Assembly (NCBI GenBank): GCA_963841105.1
Contig: CAWJCB010000006.1
Location: 1-64,000 of the forward strand
Direction: 5' to 3'
DNA length: 64,000 nt
From: VAZQ01 sp963841105
Lineage (GTDB): Bacteria; Pseudomonadota; Alphaproteobacteria; Rhizobiales; Xanthobacteraceae
Shown: one piece after another, positions 1 through 8,032 of the stretch
Numbering within the stretch: position 1 is the first letter of the stretch
Layout: every line of letters begins with the position of its first letter
Notes under the pieces: model-generated
Told to the model about the DNA's origin: nothing
The model's database searches: none
What the model saw: only the letters and a program-made list of their open reading frames with translations
Position numbers and translations under genes: made by a program

Positions 1-745
1 CCGCCGTGGTGACTGGCGGCGCCTCCGGCCTGGGGGCTGCGAGTGCAAAGGCTCTGGCTCGCGCCGGGGCCAAAGTCGCGTGCATGGATATCAACCTCGA
101 AGCGGCGGTCGCGCTGGCGCGAGAGATCGGGGGGCAGGCGGTACGTTGCGATGTCACAGACCCCGAGCAATCCGCAGCCGCGCTCGCCGAGGCGCGCGCC
201 CGGCAGGGTCCGGCGCGCATCCTCGTCAATTGCGCGGCGGTGGGGCGCCGGCGAAGCGCATTGTCGGCCGTGACGGCCCGATGCCGCTCGCCGATTTCGA
301 GCGCGTCATCAGGATCAATCTGATCGGTACATTCAACATGATGCGGCTTGTTGCCGCCGATATGCAGGGCCTTCCCCCGCTCGCCGAGGGCGAACGCGGG
401 GTGATCATCACCACTGCGTCCGTGGCCGCATTCGAAGGGCAAATCGGGCAATCCGCCTATTCCGCTTCCAAAGGCGGGGTCGCCGCCCTGACGCTGCCCG
501 CCGCGCGCGAGTTTCCCCAGTTCGGCATTCGCGTCGTCGCCATCGCGCCGGGCATTTTTCAAACGCCGATGCTGATGGCCATCCCTGAGGAAGCGCAGAA
601 GAGTCTCGCCGCCGCGGTACCCTTCCCGAAGGCGCTTGGGCGTCCCGATCAGTTCGCTTCTCTCGCCTGTCATATCATCGAGAACAGCTACCTCAATGGC
701 GAGGTGATCCGTCTCGATGGAGCGCTGCGCATGGCGTCGCGTTGA
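1..745 (+). pseudogene. SDR-family oxidoreductase, 5'-partial and frameshifted
   Basis: Short-chain dehydrogenase/reductase, probably NAD-dependent, oxidising a hydroxyacyl-CoA or similar alcohol. The start lies before the window: the first codons already read into the cofactor loop TGGASGLG. The acidic end of beta-2 (CMDIN) favours NAD(H). Later come the NCA motif, catalytic Tyr/Lys in YSASK and a C-terminal GEVIRLDGALRM, as in 3-hydroxyacyl-CoA dehydrogenase type 2. The first part is read in one frame and the part after about position 245 in another. The junction is a run of four G (242-245); one extra G would join NCAAVG to APAKRIVG smoothly. This is either a real one-base deletion or a homopolymer sequencing error. 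The family call is firm; the substrate is unknown. The downstream thioesterase and TRAP genes suggest acyl-CoA or aromatic acid catabolism. Confidence 0.85.
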
Positions 746-816
746 GGAGGCCTCGGCGTCAATAATTTCCACCCGGCATACCCAGTCCAACATCAGGTCC
801 GAAGCGAGAGACGGAA

Positions 817-1239
817 ATGCTCGTCAATCGGCGCCATGTGCGCATCGAATGGGGCGATTGCGATCCGGCCGGCATCATCTATTACCCGCGTTATTTCGCA
901 TTCTTTGACGCCAGCACCTCGGCGCTGATCGAGCAGGCGCTCGGCATACGTAAACGCGAGTATCTGAAGGCTTATGATTTTGCCGGCCATCCACTCGTCA
1001 ATGCGCATGCCCGCTTTCTTCTTCCGACCAGCTTCGGCGACGACATCGTGATCGAAAGCACGGTGACGCAGTTCCGCCGTTCAAGCTTCGATGTGCTTCA
1101 CCGTCTCACCAAGGACGCTGTGCTTGCGGTTGAGGGCTTCGAGACGCGGGTGTGGGTCAAGGGCGATCCGGCGAGTGGGCGAATGAACGCAGCGCCGGTG
1201 CCGCAGGATGTGATCGAACGCCTCTCGCGCGGTCGATGA
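817..1239 (+). CDS. 4-hydroxybenzoyl-CoA thioesterase-family acyl-CoA thioesterase
   Basis: Single hotdog-fold protein of 140 residues, the usual length of the family, which hydrolyses acyl-CoA or aryl-CoA thioesters in the cytosol. The signature WGDCDPAGIIYYP (residues 12-24) contains the aspartate equivalent to the catalytic Asp of 4-hydroxybenzoyl-CoA thioesterase. The helix that follows (FFDASTSALIEQAL) and the strands ending FETRVWV match the fold. It lies about 70 bases after the SDR gene on the same strand, so the two may be co-transcribed. This is one of three intact genes in a catabolic cluster where the others are frameshifted. The family is secure; whether the substrate is aromatic or aliphatic cannot be told from sequence. 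Confidence 0.9.
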   Translation: MLVNRRHVRIEWGDCDPAGIIYYPRYFAFFDASTSALIEQALGIRKREYLKAYDFAGHPLVNAHARFLLPTSFGDDIVIESTVTQFRRSSFDVLHRLTKDAVLAVEGFETRVWVKGDPASGRMNAAPVPQDVIERLSRGR

Positions 1240-1248
1240 TCAATGATC

Positions 1249-1323
1249 CGTAGGTTGGATCGAGACCCGACATTCGGGGCGCCACGCTGAGGCGTTGGGC
1301 CTCGCAAAAAGGCTCGATTGTTC
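1249..1323. repeat. Interspersed palindromic repeat, copy 1 (GTAGGTTGG family)
   Basis: Intergenic element opening with CGTAGGTTGGATCGAGACC and containing GGCGTTGGGCCTCGCAAAAA. A longer copy sits at 2548-2639, so the dctP-like pseudogene is bracketed by the same repeat. The right arm of this copy is eroded compared with the second one. Confidence 0.75.
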
Positions 1324-1330
1324 GTAATCC

Positions 1331-1410
1331 GTAGCCCGGATGGAGCGAGCGACATCCGGGTTCGTCCTGCGGGTTCTACCCGGATTTCGCTTGCGCTTAA
1401 TCCGGGCTAC
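1331..1410. repeat. REP-like palindrome (GTAGCCCGGAT...ATCCGGGCTAC)
   Basis: Long imperfect inverted repeat: GTAGCCCGGATGGAGCGAGC on the left is mirrored by CTTGCGCTTAATCCGGGCTAC at the right, with inner ATCCGGG/CCCGGAT arms. It resembles intergenic palindromes common in Bradyrhizobium-type genomes and would form a strong hairpin in RNA or single-stranded DNA. Confidence 0.75.
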
Positions 1411-1470
1411 TGTTCCAGCAATAGTGACCGTGACCTTAGAGAACGCCAACAAATGCGGAGGAGATGGATT

Positions 1471-2516
1471 ATGCAGCGCCCAGCGCCCAGGCATCTGCTT
1501 GCGCTATCGATCGCATCGGGATTCGCGCTTGCGCTGACAGCCTCGATAGCCTGTGCTCAGGACAGAAAACTTCGAGTTGAAGCTCTCTCACTGGGTGCCG
1601 CCAACGCATCCACTGCAAAAGGCGATGGAGGAATGGGGCGCGTCCATCGAGAAAGCTTCGAATGGCACCATCAAGTCGAAAGTCTTTCCCTCGCAACAGC
1701 TGGGCAAGGCATTCGATCACTACGATATGGCGCGCGACGGCATTGCCGATTTCACTTACGTGAACCCGGGCTATCAGCCGGGCCGGTTTCCCATCATCTC
1801 GGCGGGAGAGCTGCCGTTCCTGATCGGCGACGCCAAAGGCGGCATTCGCGCCATCGATGCCTGGTATCGCAAATACGCATCGAGCGAGATGAAGGACGTC
1901 AAATATTGCTTCTCCTTCATTCTCGATCCTTTGACCTGGCATTCGAGCAAGAAGAAGATACTCGTTCCCGGCGATATCAAGGGAATGAAGGTGCGGCCGG
2001 CGCAGGCCACGGTCGCGGCTTGGGTAACGCTCCTCGGCGGCACCAATGTCCAGGCGAGCGCCACCGAAGTGCGCGATGTCATGGAGAAGGGAGTCGCCGG
2101 AGGCAGTGACCTTCCCGTGGGGGTCAGTGCCGCTCCTTGGCGTGGATAAAGTGACGAAGTACCACATGGACGCCCCGATCCATACCGTCACCTTTCAATG
2201 GCTGATGAGCCCGAGAACCTATGCGGCCATGTCCGCCGCGCAGAAAAAGGTCATCGATGATCACTGCACGACCGAATGGGCGGGGAGATTTGCCGACCCC
2301 TGGGCGGATTTCGAGCATGCCGGCCTCGCCAAAGTGAAGGCCGAGCCGGGGCACGAGGTCTATCCCATCACCGACGCGCAGCTCGGTGAATGGAGGAAAT
2401 CGGCAGAGCCACTGCAAAAGCAGTGGAGCGAGAACGTGCGCAAGACCGGCGGCGATCCCGATGCGATCATGAAGGAGCTCAGGGCAACGCTCGCACAATA
2501 CAACGCCGCATACTGA
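1471..2516 (+). pseudogene. TRAP transporter solute-binding protein (DctP family), two frameshifts
   Basis: Periplasmic substrate-binding component of a TRAP transporter, about 347 residues if rejoined. The start ATG at 1471 follows GGAGGAG and opens a clear signal peptide (hydrophobic LALSIASGFALALTASIACA). Mature sequence includes LSHWVPPTHPLQK, the DctP motif region MKVRPAQATVAAWVTLLGGT and a C-terminal helix YAAMSAAQKKVIDD. Three frames must be joined: an extra base near 1564 just after the signal peptide, and an extra G near 2099 directly after a GAGTC site. The gene therefore cannot make a full protein as written. It precedes the small and large permease genes, the normal TRAP order. 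Ligand is unknown; an aromatic or aliphatic carboxylate would fit the neighbours. Confidence 0.85.
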
Positions 2517-2547
2517 TCGGTGAGATGATCCAACCTTGCTCGTAGCT

Positions 2548-2639
2548 CGTAGGTTGGGTCGAGGTCTTACGAGACCCAACATTCGCGGGCGCCGCGCCGA
2601 GGCGTTGGGTGTCGCAAAAATGCTCGACCCAACCTACGA
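2548..2639. repeat. Interspersed palindromic repeat, copy 2 (GTAGGTTGG family)
   Basis: Near-symmetrical element: CGTAGGTTGGGTCGAG at the left end is mirrored by CTCGACCCAACCTACG at the right end, with internal GAGACCCAACATTCG and GGCGTTGGGTGTCGC. It is a fuller copy of the element at 1249-1323 and sits between the TRAP binding-protein pseudogene and the small permease gene. Confidence 0.85.
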
Positions 2640-2659
2640 CCGGTATGTGCTGATCACAC

Positions 2660-3223
2660 ATGTCAGACCCGAAAGACAAACCGCTGGATGTCGCGCTGGG
2701 CATCGAAAGCCTTCGCCGCAGCCGGATGGACCGCTTCATCGACGGCATCGAGCTGATCGCCGCTTTCTTTGTCGGCATCGTCGCCGCCGACATCTTCATC
2801 TCGGTGCTGCTGCGGTATTTTTTCAGCGTGCAGATTCCGGACAGCTACGACTTCGGCAGGATGCTACTGGGCATACTGATCTTCTGGGGAATTGCGGCGA
2901 CTTCATATCGCGGCACGCATATCACCGTCGATCTCGTCTATGCGAATGTCGGGCCGAGGTTGCGCCGCTTCATCGACGTGTTCGCGACGCTCGTCCTGCT
3001 TTTCGTCGTAACTGTGCAGACCTGGACGCTGTTCGACAAGGTGGCAAGCACGCGCGCCGACAATGTGCTCACGTTCGATCTGCGACTTCCGACCTGGCCG
3101 TTTTTTCTGTTGGCCTGGCTGGGCGATGTCTCGGCGGTTTTCCTGATCGCAGTGCGCACGTATCGGCTGATCTTCCGGCCGGAATTGATGGGCGGCCAAT
3201 ACCAGATCAAGCCTGTCGAGTGA
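2660..3223 (+). CDS. TRAP transporter small permease (DctQ family)
   Basis: Small inner-membrane subunit of a tripartite ATP-independent periplasmic transporter, 187 residues. Four membrane segments can be placed at about residues 31-53, 66-82, 104-122 and 144-168, the standard DctQ layout, and the conserved RGTHITVDLV lies after the second segment. It is 10 bases upstream of the large permease gene and follows the binding-protein pseudogene, so the operon order is dctP-dctQ-dctM. A palindromic repeat separates it from dctP, which may affect expression or message processing. Both permease genes are intact although their binding protein is not. Substrate is unknown. Confidence 0.9.
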   Translation: MSDPKDKPLDVALGIESLRRSRMDRFIDGIELIAAFFVGIVAADIFISVLLRYFFSVQIPDSYDFGRMLLGILIFWGIAATSYRGTHITVDLVYANVGPRLRRFIDVFATLVLLFVVTVQTWTLFDKVASTRADNVLTFDLRLPTWPFFLLAWLGDVSAVFLIAVRTYRLIFRPELMGGQYQIKPVE

Positions 3224-3233
3224 GGTCGCCGCG

Positions 3234-4532
3234 GTGAGCACGGATGCCGTCGCCATCATCGGGTTCCTCGTTCTGTTCGCGCTGATGCTCCTGCGCGTGC
3301 CTGTGGGCATGGCCTTGGGTTTGGTCGGGGTGAGCGGCTTTGCCTATCTCGTCAACGGCGACGCCGCGCTCAAGATCGTCGGCCATACATCCATGCGCAC
3401 GGTGACCGACTACACCTTCGGCGTCATTCCGATGTTTATCCTGATGGGGGCTTTCGTCACCAATTCCGGCATGAGCCGTGAATTGTTCCGGGCTGCGAAC
3501 GGCTTCCTCGGCCACCGGCGAGGCGGCCTTGGCGTTGCCACCATCGCGGCCTGCGCCGGATTTGCCGCGATTTCCGGTTCGTCGGTCGCCACCGCGGCCA
3601 CCTTCTCGACAGTGGCGTATCCCGAGATGCGGCGCTACGGGTACCCTCAGTCCTTCGCAGCAGGCGTGATCGCGGCCGGCGGCACGCTTGGGGCCATGTT
3701 GCCGCCATCCACCGTGCTCGCCGTCTACGGCATCATCACCGAGCAGGACATCGGCAAGCTGTTTATCGCCGGCATCCTGCCCGGCATTCTCGCTGTGTCG
3801 ATGTACATGATGACGGTCGCCGTCATGGTGTGGGCCCGGCCCACATATTTGCCGGCGGGCCCGCGCGCCGGCTGGAGTGAGCGCGCGCACGGCCTGCGCG
3901 ACATCTGGGCAACGCTGTTGCTTTTCTGCTTCGTCATCGGCGGCCTTTATGGCGGGCTGTTCACTCCCACCGAGGCGGGCGGAATGGGGGCCGGCGGCGC
4001 GTTTCTGATCGGCGTTTTACGCGGCCGTTTAACGCGCGCCGACGTGCGACGCTCGCTGCTGCAGGCCACGCGTACCGCGGCGGCGGTATTCACCGTGCTG
4101 ATCGGCGCGCTCCTGTTCGGCTATTTCCTTGCCATCACCCAAACGCCGCAGAAAGTCACTGCATTCCTCACCAGCCTCGGACTGGGCAGCTACGGCGTGC
4201 TGGCGCTGATCATGGTCATGTATCTCGTGCTGGGTTGCCTGATGGACGCGCTGGCGATGGTCATCCTCACGGTGCCGATCATCTTTCCCGTGATCAAGGA
4301 GCTCGGCTTCGATCCTATCTGGTTTGGCGTCATCATCGTGATGACGGTTGAGCTCGGACTCATTCATCCACCTGTTGGCATGATCGTATTCGTGATAAGG
4401 AGCGTGATCCCGGAGCTGAGCTTCTCCACGATTTTCGCGGGTGTGCTTCCGTTCATTGTCACCGATCTCATCCGGCTGATAATTCTCATCGCTTTTCCAA
4501 TCATTGCATTGTGGCTGCCGTCGCGCATGTGA
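3234..4532 (+). CDS. TRAP transporter large permease (DctM family)
   Basis: Large inner-membrane subunit carrying the ion-coupled transport pathway, 432 residues, a normal length. The start is GTG, 10 bases after the small permease stop. The protein is almost continuously hydrophobic with about 11-12 membrane segments. Family-typical stretches include LRVPVGMALGLVG near the N-terminus, SGSSVATAATFSTVAYPEM, GGTLGAMLPPSTVLAVYG, the GGLFTPTEAGGMGA loop and the late LIHPPVGMIVFVI. Works with the DctQ protein just upstream and a periplasmic binding protein. The last gene of the TRAP set; a block of palindromic repeats follows before the amidohydrolase gene. Confidence 0.93.
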   Translation: MSTDAVAIIGFLVLFALMLLRVPVGMALGLVGVSGFAYLVNGDAALKIVGHTSMRTVTDYTFGVIPMFILMGAFVTNSGMSRELFRAANGFLGHRRGGLGVATIAACAGFAAISGSSVATAATFSTVAYPEMRRYGYPQSFAAGVIAAGGTLGAMLPPSTVLAVYGIITEQDIGKLFIAGILPGILAVSMYMMTVAVMVWARPTYLPAGPRAGWSERAHGLRDIWATLLLFCFVIGGLYGGLFTPTEAGGMGAGGAFLIGVLRGRLTRADVRRSLLQATRTAAAVFTVLIGALLFGYFLAITQTPQKVTAFLTSLGLGSYGVLALIMVMYLVLGCLMDALAMVILTVPIIFPVIKELGFDPIWFGVIIVMTVELGLIHPPVGMIVFVIRSVIPELSFSTIFAGVLPFIVTDLIRLIILIAFPIIALWLPSRM

Positions 4533-4591
4533 TAAGCGCGCTGGGGGCCCTCATGGACACCGGCCGGTCAAGCCGCTAACAACGCCTTTCA

Positions 4592-4667
4592 CTAGTGCGG
4601 TGGATTGAAGTGCCTATCATTGTTGCTGCAAGCTCGTGTAGGAACTTCAAATCCGAAACCGCACTAG
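4592..4667. repeat. Palindromic intergenic repeat, element A (AGTGCGGT), full copy
   Basis: Inverted repeat: CTAGTGCGGTGGATTGAAG on the left is mirrored by ACTTCAAATCCGAAACCGCACTAG on the right (terminal CTAGTGCGG arms exact). Further copies occur at 7908-7933 (left half only) and 16991-17063 (full). All lie between genes. Confidence 0.85.
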
Positions 4668-4681
4668 CAGCAATAGACTTG

Positions 4682-4755
4682 CTAGTGTCCCTTTGATTCT
4701 GAAGTTCGCATCAGAGGGGCCGCAACGCTTGCGAACTTCGGAATCGGGACACTAG
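4682..4755. repeat. Palindromic intergenic repeat, element B (CTAGTGTCCC), full copy
   Basis: Second inverted repeat 14 bases after element A: CTAGTGTCCC...GAAGTTCGC on the left is mirrored by GCGAACTTCGGAATCGGGACACTAG on the right. Both elements have CTAG at their tips and a GAAGTT inner arm. The right half of element B is found fused to element A at 17063-17086. Together elements A and B fill most of the 4533-4839 gap; I see no gene there. Confidence 0.85.
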
Positions 4756-4839
4756 CCCCAACACCGCGCGCCATGCCCGCGACAGCTGCCTTTCGCGAGC
4801 GAGCCGGAAAACAAGCCACGCAACGCCTGGAGGGCCGCA

Positions 4840-5861
4840 ATGCGGATTGACGCCTATACGCACTTCTTTCCAAAAAAATTCTTCGACAAGCTGACGGAAG
4901 TCGCCAGCGACTTTAAGGACATGGGCAAGCGCGTGCGGGCACTGCCGGCCCTGTTCGATCTTGATCACCGCAAGAAGATCGTCGATGGCTTCAAGGACTA
5001 TGCGCAGATTCTCCGTACCCGCAGCCGCCGATCGAGGCGATTGCCAAGTCGCCGGCGCAGATCGACGAATTTGCCCGCATCATCAATGACGGCTTCGCCG
5101 AGCTATGCGCCAAGGAGCGTGATCATTTCCCTGGCTGGGTGGCGCAGATCGCGCTGGGCGCGCCTGACGCCGGCGTGCGCGAAGCCGAGCGCGCCGTCAA
5201 GGAGCTGGGTGCATTGGGGGTTCAAATCTATACCAATGTCGGCGGCAAGCCGCTTGACCGGCCGGAATATGAGCCGTTCTGGAAAAAAATGAACGAGCTT
5301 GGGAAACCGGTCTGGATCCATCCGGCGCGCGGCGCCGAGATGCCGGACTACCGCGACGAGAAGAAATCGCTTTATGAAATCTGGTGGACCTTCGGGTGGT
5401 CATACGAGACGGCTGCCGCCATGGCGCGTCTGGTGTTCTCCAAGACGCTCGACAACAATCCTGACCTCAAGATCATCGTGCATCATTTCGGGGGAATCGT
5501 GCCGATGCTGGAGGGGCGCATCGGACCGGGTTGGGACGTGATTGGCTCGCGCACCAGCGATGAGGATTACGTCTCGCTCCGCAAGAACCTCAAGAAGCGC
5601 CCGCTCGATTACTTCAAGCAGGACTTTTATGCCGATACGGCAGCCTTCGGCGGCGTGCCAGCGACCAAATGCGGCATGGAGTTCTATCAGATCGACAAGA
5701 TCGTGTTTGCCTCGGACTGTCCGTTTGATCCGGAAGGCGGGACCATGTTTCCTCGCGTGACGCTCGACATTCTCGAGTCGCTCAAGCTGTCGAAGGTCGA
5801 TCACGACAAGGTGTTCTTCCAGAACCTGGAGCGGATCACCGGTAAGAAGCTGGTGAATTAG
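4840..5861 (+). pseudogene. ACMSD-like amidohydrolase-family metal-dependent hydrolase/decarboxylase, frameshifted
   Basis: TIM-barrel amidohydrolase of the ACMSD / gamma-resorcylate decarboxylase group, about 340 residues when rejoined. N-terminal metal-site region reads MRIDAYTHFFP, with tyrosine in place of the first histidine of the usual HxH pair. Later come VWIHPARGAEMPDY, IIVHHFGGIVPMLEGRI and ASDCPFDPEGG, whose Asp is the usual metal-binding acid. The frame breaks near 5013: AQIL is followed in another frame by YPQPPIEAIAKS, and a single missing T (restoring Ser) would join them, two bases after a GATTC site. The start ATG follows GGAGGG. Its stop overlaps the convergent cupin gene. 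The group decarboxylates or hydrolyses aromatic-derived acids, which fits the TRAP and thioesterase genes. Confidence 0.82.
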
Positions 5862-6301
5862 ATTGTTGAGGAGGGCCGCCAGTCATCCGGCGCGAGCTCG
5901 AAACCGGCAAATTCAAAGCCTGGAGCGACCGTGCAGCCCACGAAAGTCCAGTCGCCCAGGCTCTGCGCGGACTGCCAGCAACGCGCCGGGACGACGACCT
6001 GTGGCCGGGCGCCGGCGCAGAGGTCGCACCCAACTGTTATCCGTTCGACAGCATCGACCGGACCGGCAAGCATCTCGAGCGCGAGCGGCGCGCCGGCATA
6101 ATAGTGCCAGATCTCGACTGCATCGACCCGATGCCAGTGCGAACGCTCGCCGCGCGCGAGCAGAAAATAAATCGCCGTCGATGCGGCGCGGCCACCTGCG
6201 ACCTTGACCTCGTCGCGAAAGGTTTGACGATAATGCCCGCCTTCGGGGTGCGGTTTGAGCTCCAGCAGCTGAATGACATCGCTCGCAGAGAGATTTTGCA
6301 T
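5858..6301 (-). CDS. DUF985-family cupin protein
   Basis: Cupin of the DUF985 / YML079-like family (147 residues), a beta-barrel of uncertain enzymatic role sometimes described as a sugar-epimerase-like cupin. The start is placed at the ATG giving MQNLSASDVIQLLELKPHPEGG; the longer upstream reading has no family similarity. Key features are HPEGGHYRQTFRD near the N-terminus, the metal/ligand strand SHWHRVDAVEIWHYYAG with three histidines, and the closing VAPGFEFAGFELA typical of the family. The stop codon overlaps the amidohydrolase stop on the other strand. It is transcribed away from the histidine phosphatase gene. Family call is secure; substrate unknown. Confidence 0.88.
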   Translation of the reverse strand: MQNLSASDVIQLLELKPHPEGGHYRQTFRDEVKVAGGRAASTAIYFLLARGERSHWHRVDAVEIWHYYAGAPLALEMLAGPVDAVERITVGCDLCAGARPQVVVPARCWQSAQSLGDWTFVGCTVAPGFEFAGFELAPDDWRPSSTI

Positions 6302-6438
6302 GAGGCGTCCTGTCTGACACGCGCGCGTATTGTGTTTCCAATATTTCGAACCTACGCTGCTCTGCCGCTCCTGGCGACGCCGCCGCAATTGCACCGCATC
6401 TCCCGCGAGAAGCCGAGGAACCGGCGAGGGGACCTGTG

Positions 6439-7080
6439 ATGCCTCACTTCACTCGTCTTGTTGCTCGTATTGCCGCTCCGGCCGCGGCCGTCGCGCTCTG
6501 CGTCCTGTTGATGGCTGAGAACGTCCGGTCGGAGACGGAGTGGATCGATGCTCTGCGGCAGGGTGGACACGTCATCGTGTTTCGCCACGGCGCCACCCAT
6601 CCGGACCAGGCTGACACCGACCCGCTCAATCCCCGCAACATCGCCCAGCAGCGCCAGCTCAACGACCAGGGACGCGCGCTCGCGCGTGCGATCGGAGACG
6701 CCTTGCGCAAGCTTAAGATCCCGATCGGGCATGTCTATACGAGCGTGTTCCAGCGGGCGGTCGAGACCGGCACTCTTTTGGGTTTCGGGGAACCGACACC
6801 ATCGCCGGACTTCACGGAGGGTGGTCTGGTCGTTACACCGATCGAGAACACCCGGCGTGCGCAGGCGCTGCGCAAGCTTGCGTCCACGCCGCCGCCCGCT
6901 GCCACGAACATTGTCGTGGTCACTCACAAGCCGAACATCCTCGACGCTTTCGGCAAGGATTGGTTCGATGTGCGGGAAGGTGAGGCATCCGTGCTAAAGC
7001 CGGATGGCGCCAACTTCAAGGTCGTCGTCCGGGTGCAGCCCGACGAGTGGGGCAAGCTCGCGCAGGCGGCGCCACGGTAA
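6439..7080 (+). CDS. Exported histidine phosphatase-family protein
   Basis: Histidine phosphatase (phosphoglycerate mutase-like) superfamily protein of about 213 residues. A signal peptide or membrane anchor (IAAPAAAVALCVLLMAENVRS) precedes the domain, so it acts outside the cytoplasm. The catalytic RHG motif is in VIVFRHGATH (Arg 49, His 50 counting from the ATG) and the second histidine is in IVVVTHKPN (about residue 163). TSVFQRAVETG supplies the usual phosphate-pocket arginine. A GTG at 6436 immediately before the ATG could also start it. It is divergent from the cupin gene and converges on gloB. Substrate cannot be told; such periplasmic members include broad phosphatases. Confidence 0.88.
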   Translation: MPHFTRLVARIAAPAAAVALCVLLMAENVRSETEWIDALRQGGHVIVFRHGATHPDQADTDPLNPRNIAQQRQLNDQGRALARAIGDALRKLKIPIGHVYTSVFQRAVETGTLLGFGEPTPSPDFTEGGLVVTPIENTRRAQALRKLASTPPPAATNIVVVTHKPNILDAFGKDWFDVREGEASVLKPDGANFKVVVRVQPDEWGKLAQAAPR

Positions 7081-7110
7081 AGTTGGCGCCAACGGCACAC
7101 GCTGGCAGGT

Positions 7111-7878
7111 TCACGACCGGTTCTTGCGTTCGCGAATTTCGGCGAACACTTTCCACGCCGGGCTGCCGGCCAGCCCAACTGAGCTCGCCAGCTCCGGCAG
7201 ATCTGCCCGCAGGAACGGGTTTGCTGCCTTCTCTTGACCCAGCATTGAAGGAATAGTCGGGCTGCGCGCCGCGCGCAGCGCATCGACCTCCTTTTCGCGT
7301 GCGGCCAGCGCGGCGTTGCGCGGCTCGATGGTCCTGGCGAAACGGACGTTGGCCTGTGTGTATTCGTGGCCGCAGTAGATCCGGGTATCGTCCGGCAGGT
7401 TCCGCAGCTTCAACAAGGACTGCCACATCATTTCCGGCGTACCTTCGATGACGCGGCCGCAGCCGATCGAGAACAACGTATCGCCAACGAAGGCGAGCTT
7501 CTCAGGTGCAAAGAAATAGCTGATGTGGCCAGCCGTGTGGCCCGGGGTGTCATAGACCTGCGCCACCAGCGATCCGACGCTGACAGTTGCACCCTCGCGT
7601 ACCGTTGCGTCCACGAGGGGGATGAGGGCTGCCTCCTTCTCCGGAGCAACCACCCGGCAGCGATGGCGTGCTTTGAGGGTGGCGATGCCGCCGGTGTGGT
7701 CGCCATGATGATGGGTGACCAGGATGTCGGTAAGACGCCAGCCCTTGGCCTGCAAGGCCGCCTCGACCGGCCCTGCCTCCGGCGCGTCGATGGCGGCGGT
7801 GGCCCCGCTGGCGGGATCGTGGACCAGCACTCCGTAATTGTCCTGCAGGCAGGGAAATAAGTGAGTTTGAGCGGGCAT
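7111..7878 (-). CDS. gloB: Hydroxyacylglutathione hydrolase (glyoxalase II)
   Basis: Metallo-beta-lactamase-fold enzyme of 255 residues hydrolysing S-D-lactoylglutathione to D-lactate and glutathione, the second step of methylglyoxal detoxification in the cytosol. The binuclear metal motif THHHGDH is at residues 55-61; further ligands lie in DTPGHTAGH, FVGDTLFS and YCGHEYT. The C-terminal RERKNRS and ANPFLRADLPEL belong to the glutathione-binding domain. The start is set at MPAQTHLFPCLQDNYG, the canonical N-terminus; an upstream extension would run into the element A repeat half-copy at 7908. It is divergent from the methyltransferase gene at 8033, an arrangement I know from related genomes. 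Confidence 0.95.
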   Translation of the reverse strand: MPAQTHLFPCLQDNYGVLVHDPASGATAAIDAPEAGPVEAALQAKGWRLTDILVTHHHGDHTGGIATLKARHRCRVVAPEKEAALIPLVDATVREGATVSVGSLVAQVYDTPGHTAGHISYFFAPEKLAFVGDTLFSIGCGRVIEGTPEMMWQSLLKLRNLPDDTRIYCGHEYTQANVRFARTIEPRNAALAAREKEVDALRAARSPTIPSMLGQEKAANPFLRADLPELASSVGLAGSPAWKVFAEIRERKNRS

Positions 7879-7907
7879 GGCGCGGTGTCCGATTTGGTTG
7901 CCGGCTT

Positions 7908-7933
7908 CTAGTGCGGTGGATTTGAAGTTCCTA
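7908..7933. repeat. Palindromic repeat element A, left half only
   Basis: CTAGTGCGGTGGATTTGAAG followed by TTCCTA matches the left arm of the element at 4592-4667, but the right arm is missing. It lies in the gloB/methyltransferase divergent intergenic region and so could overlap their promoters. Confidence 0.75.
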
Positions 7934-8032
7934 CCATTCCTTCGAGGAGATGACCACGTGACCATCCTAGCACAAGAAGGGCAAGCGCATTGACCGGGAC
8001 CATGCCAGCCGGTTCATGCTAAAGCTTGCATT

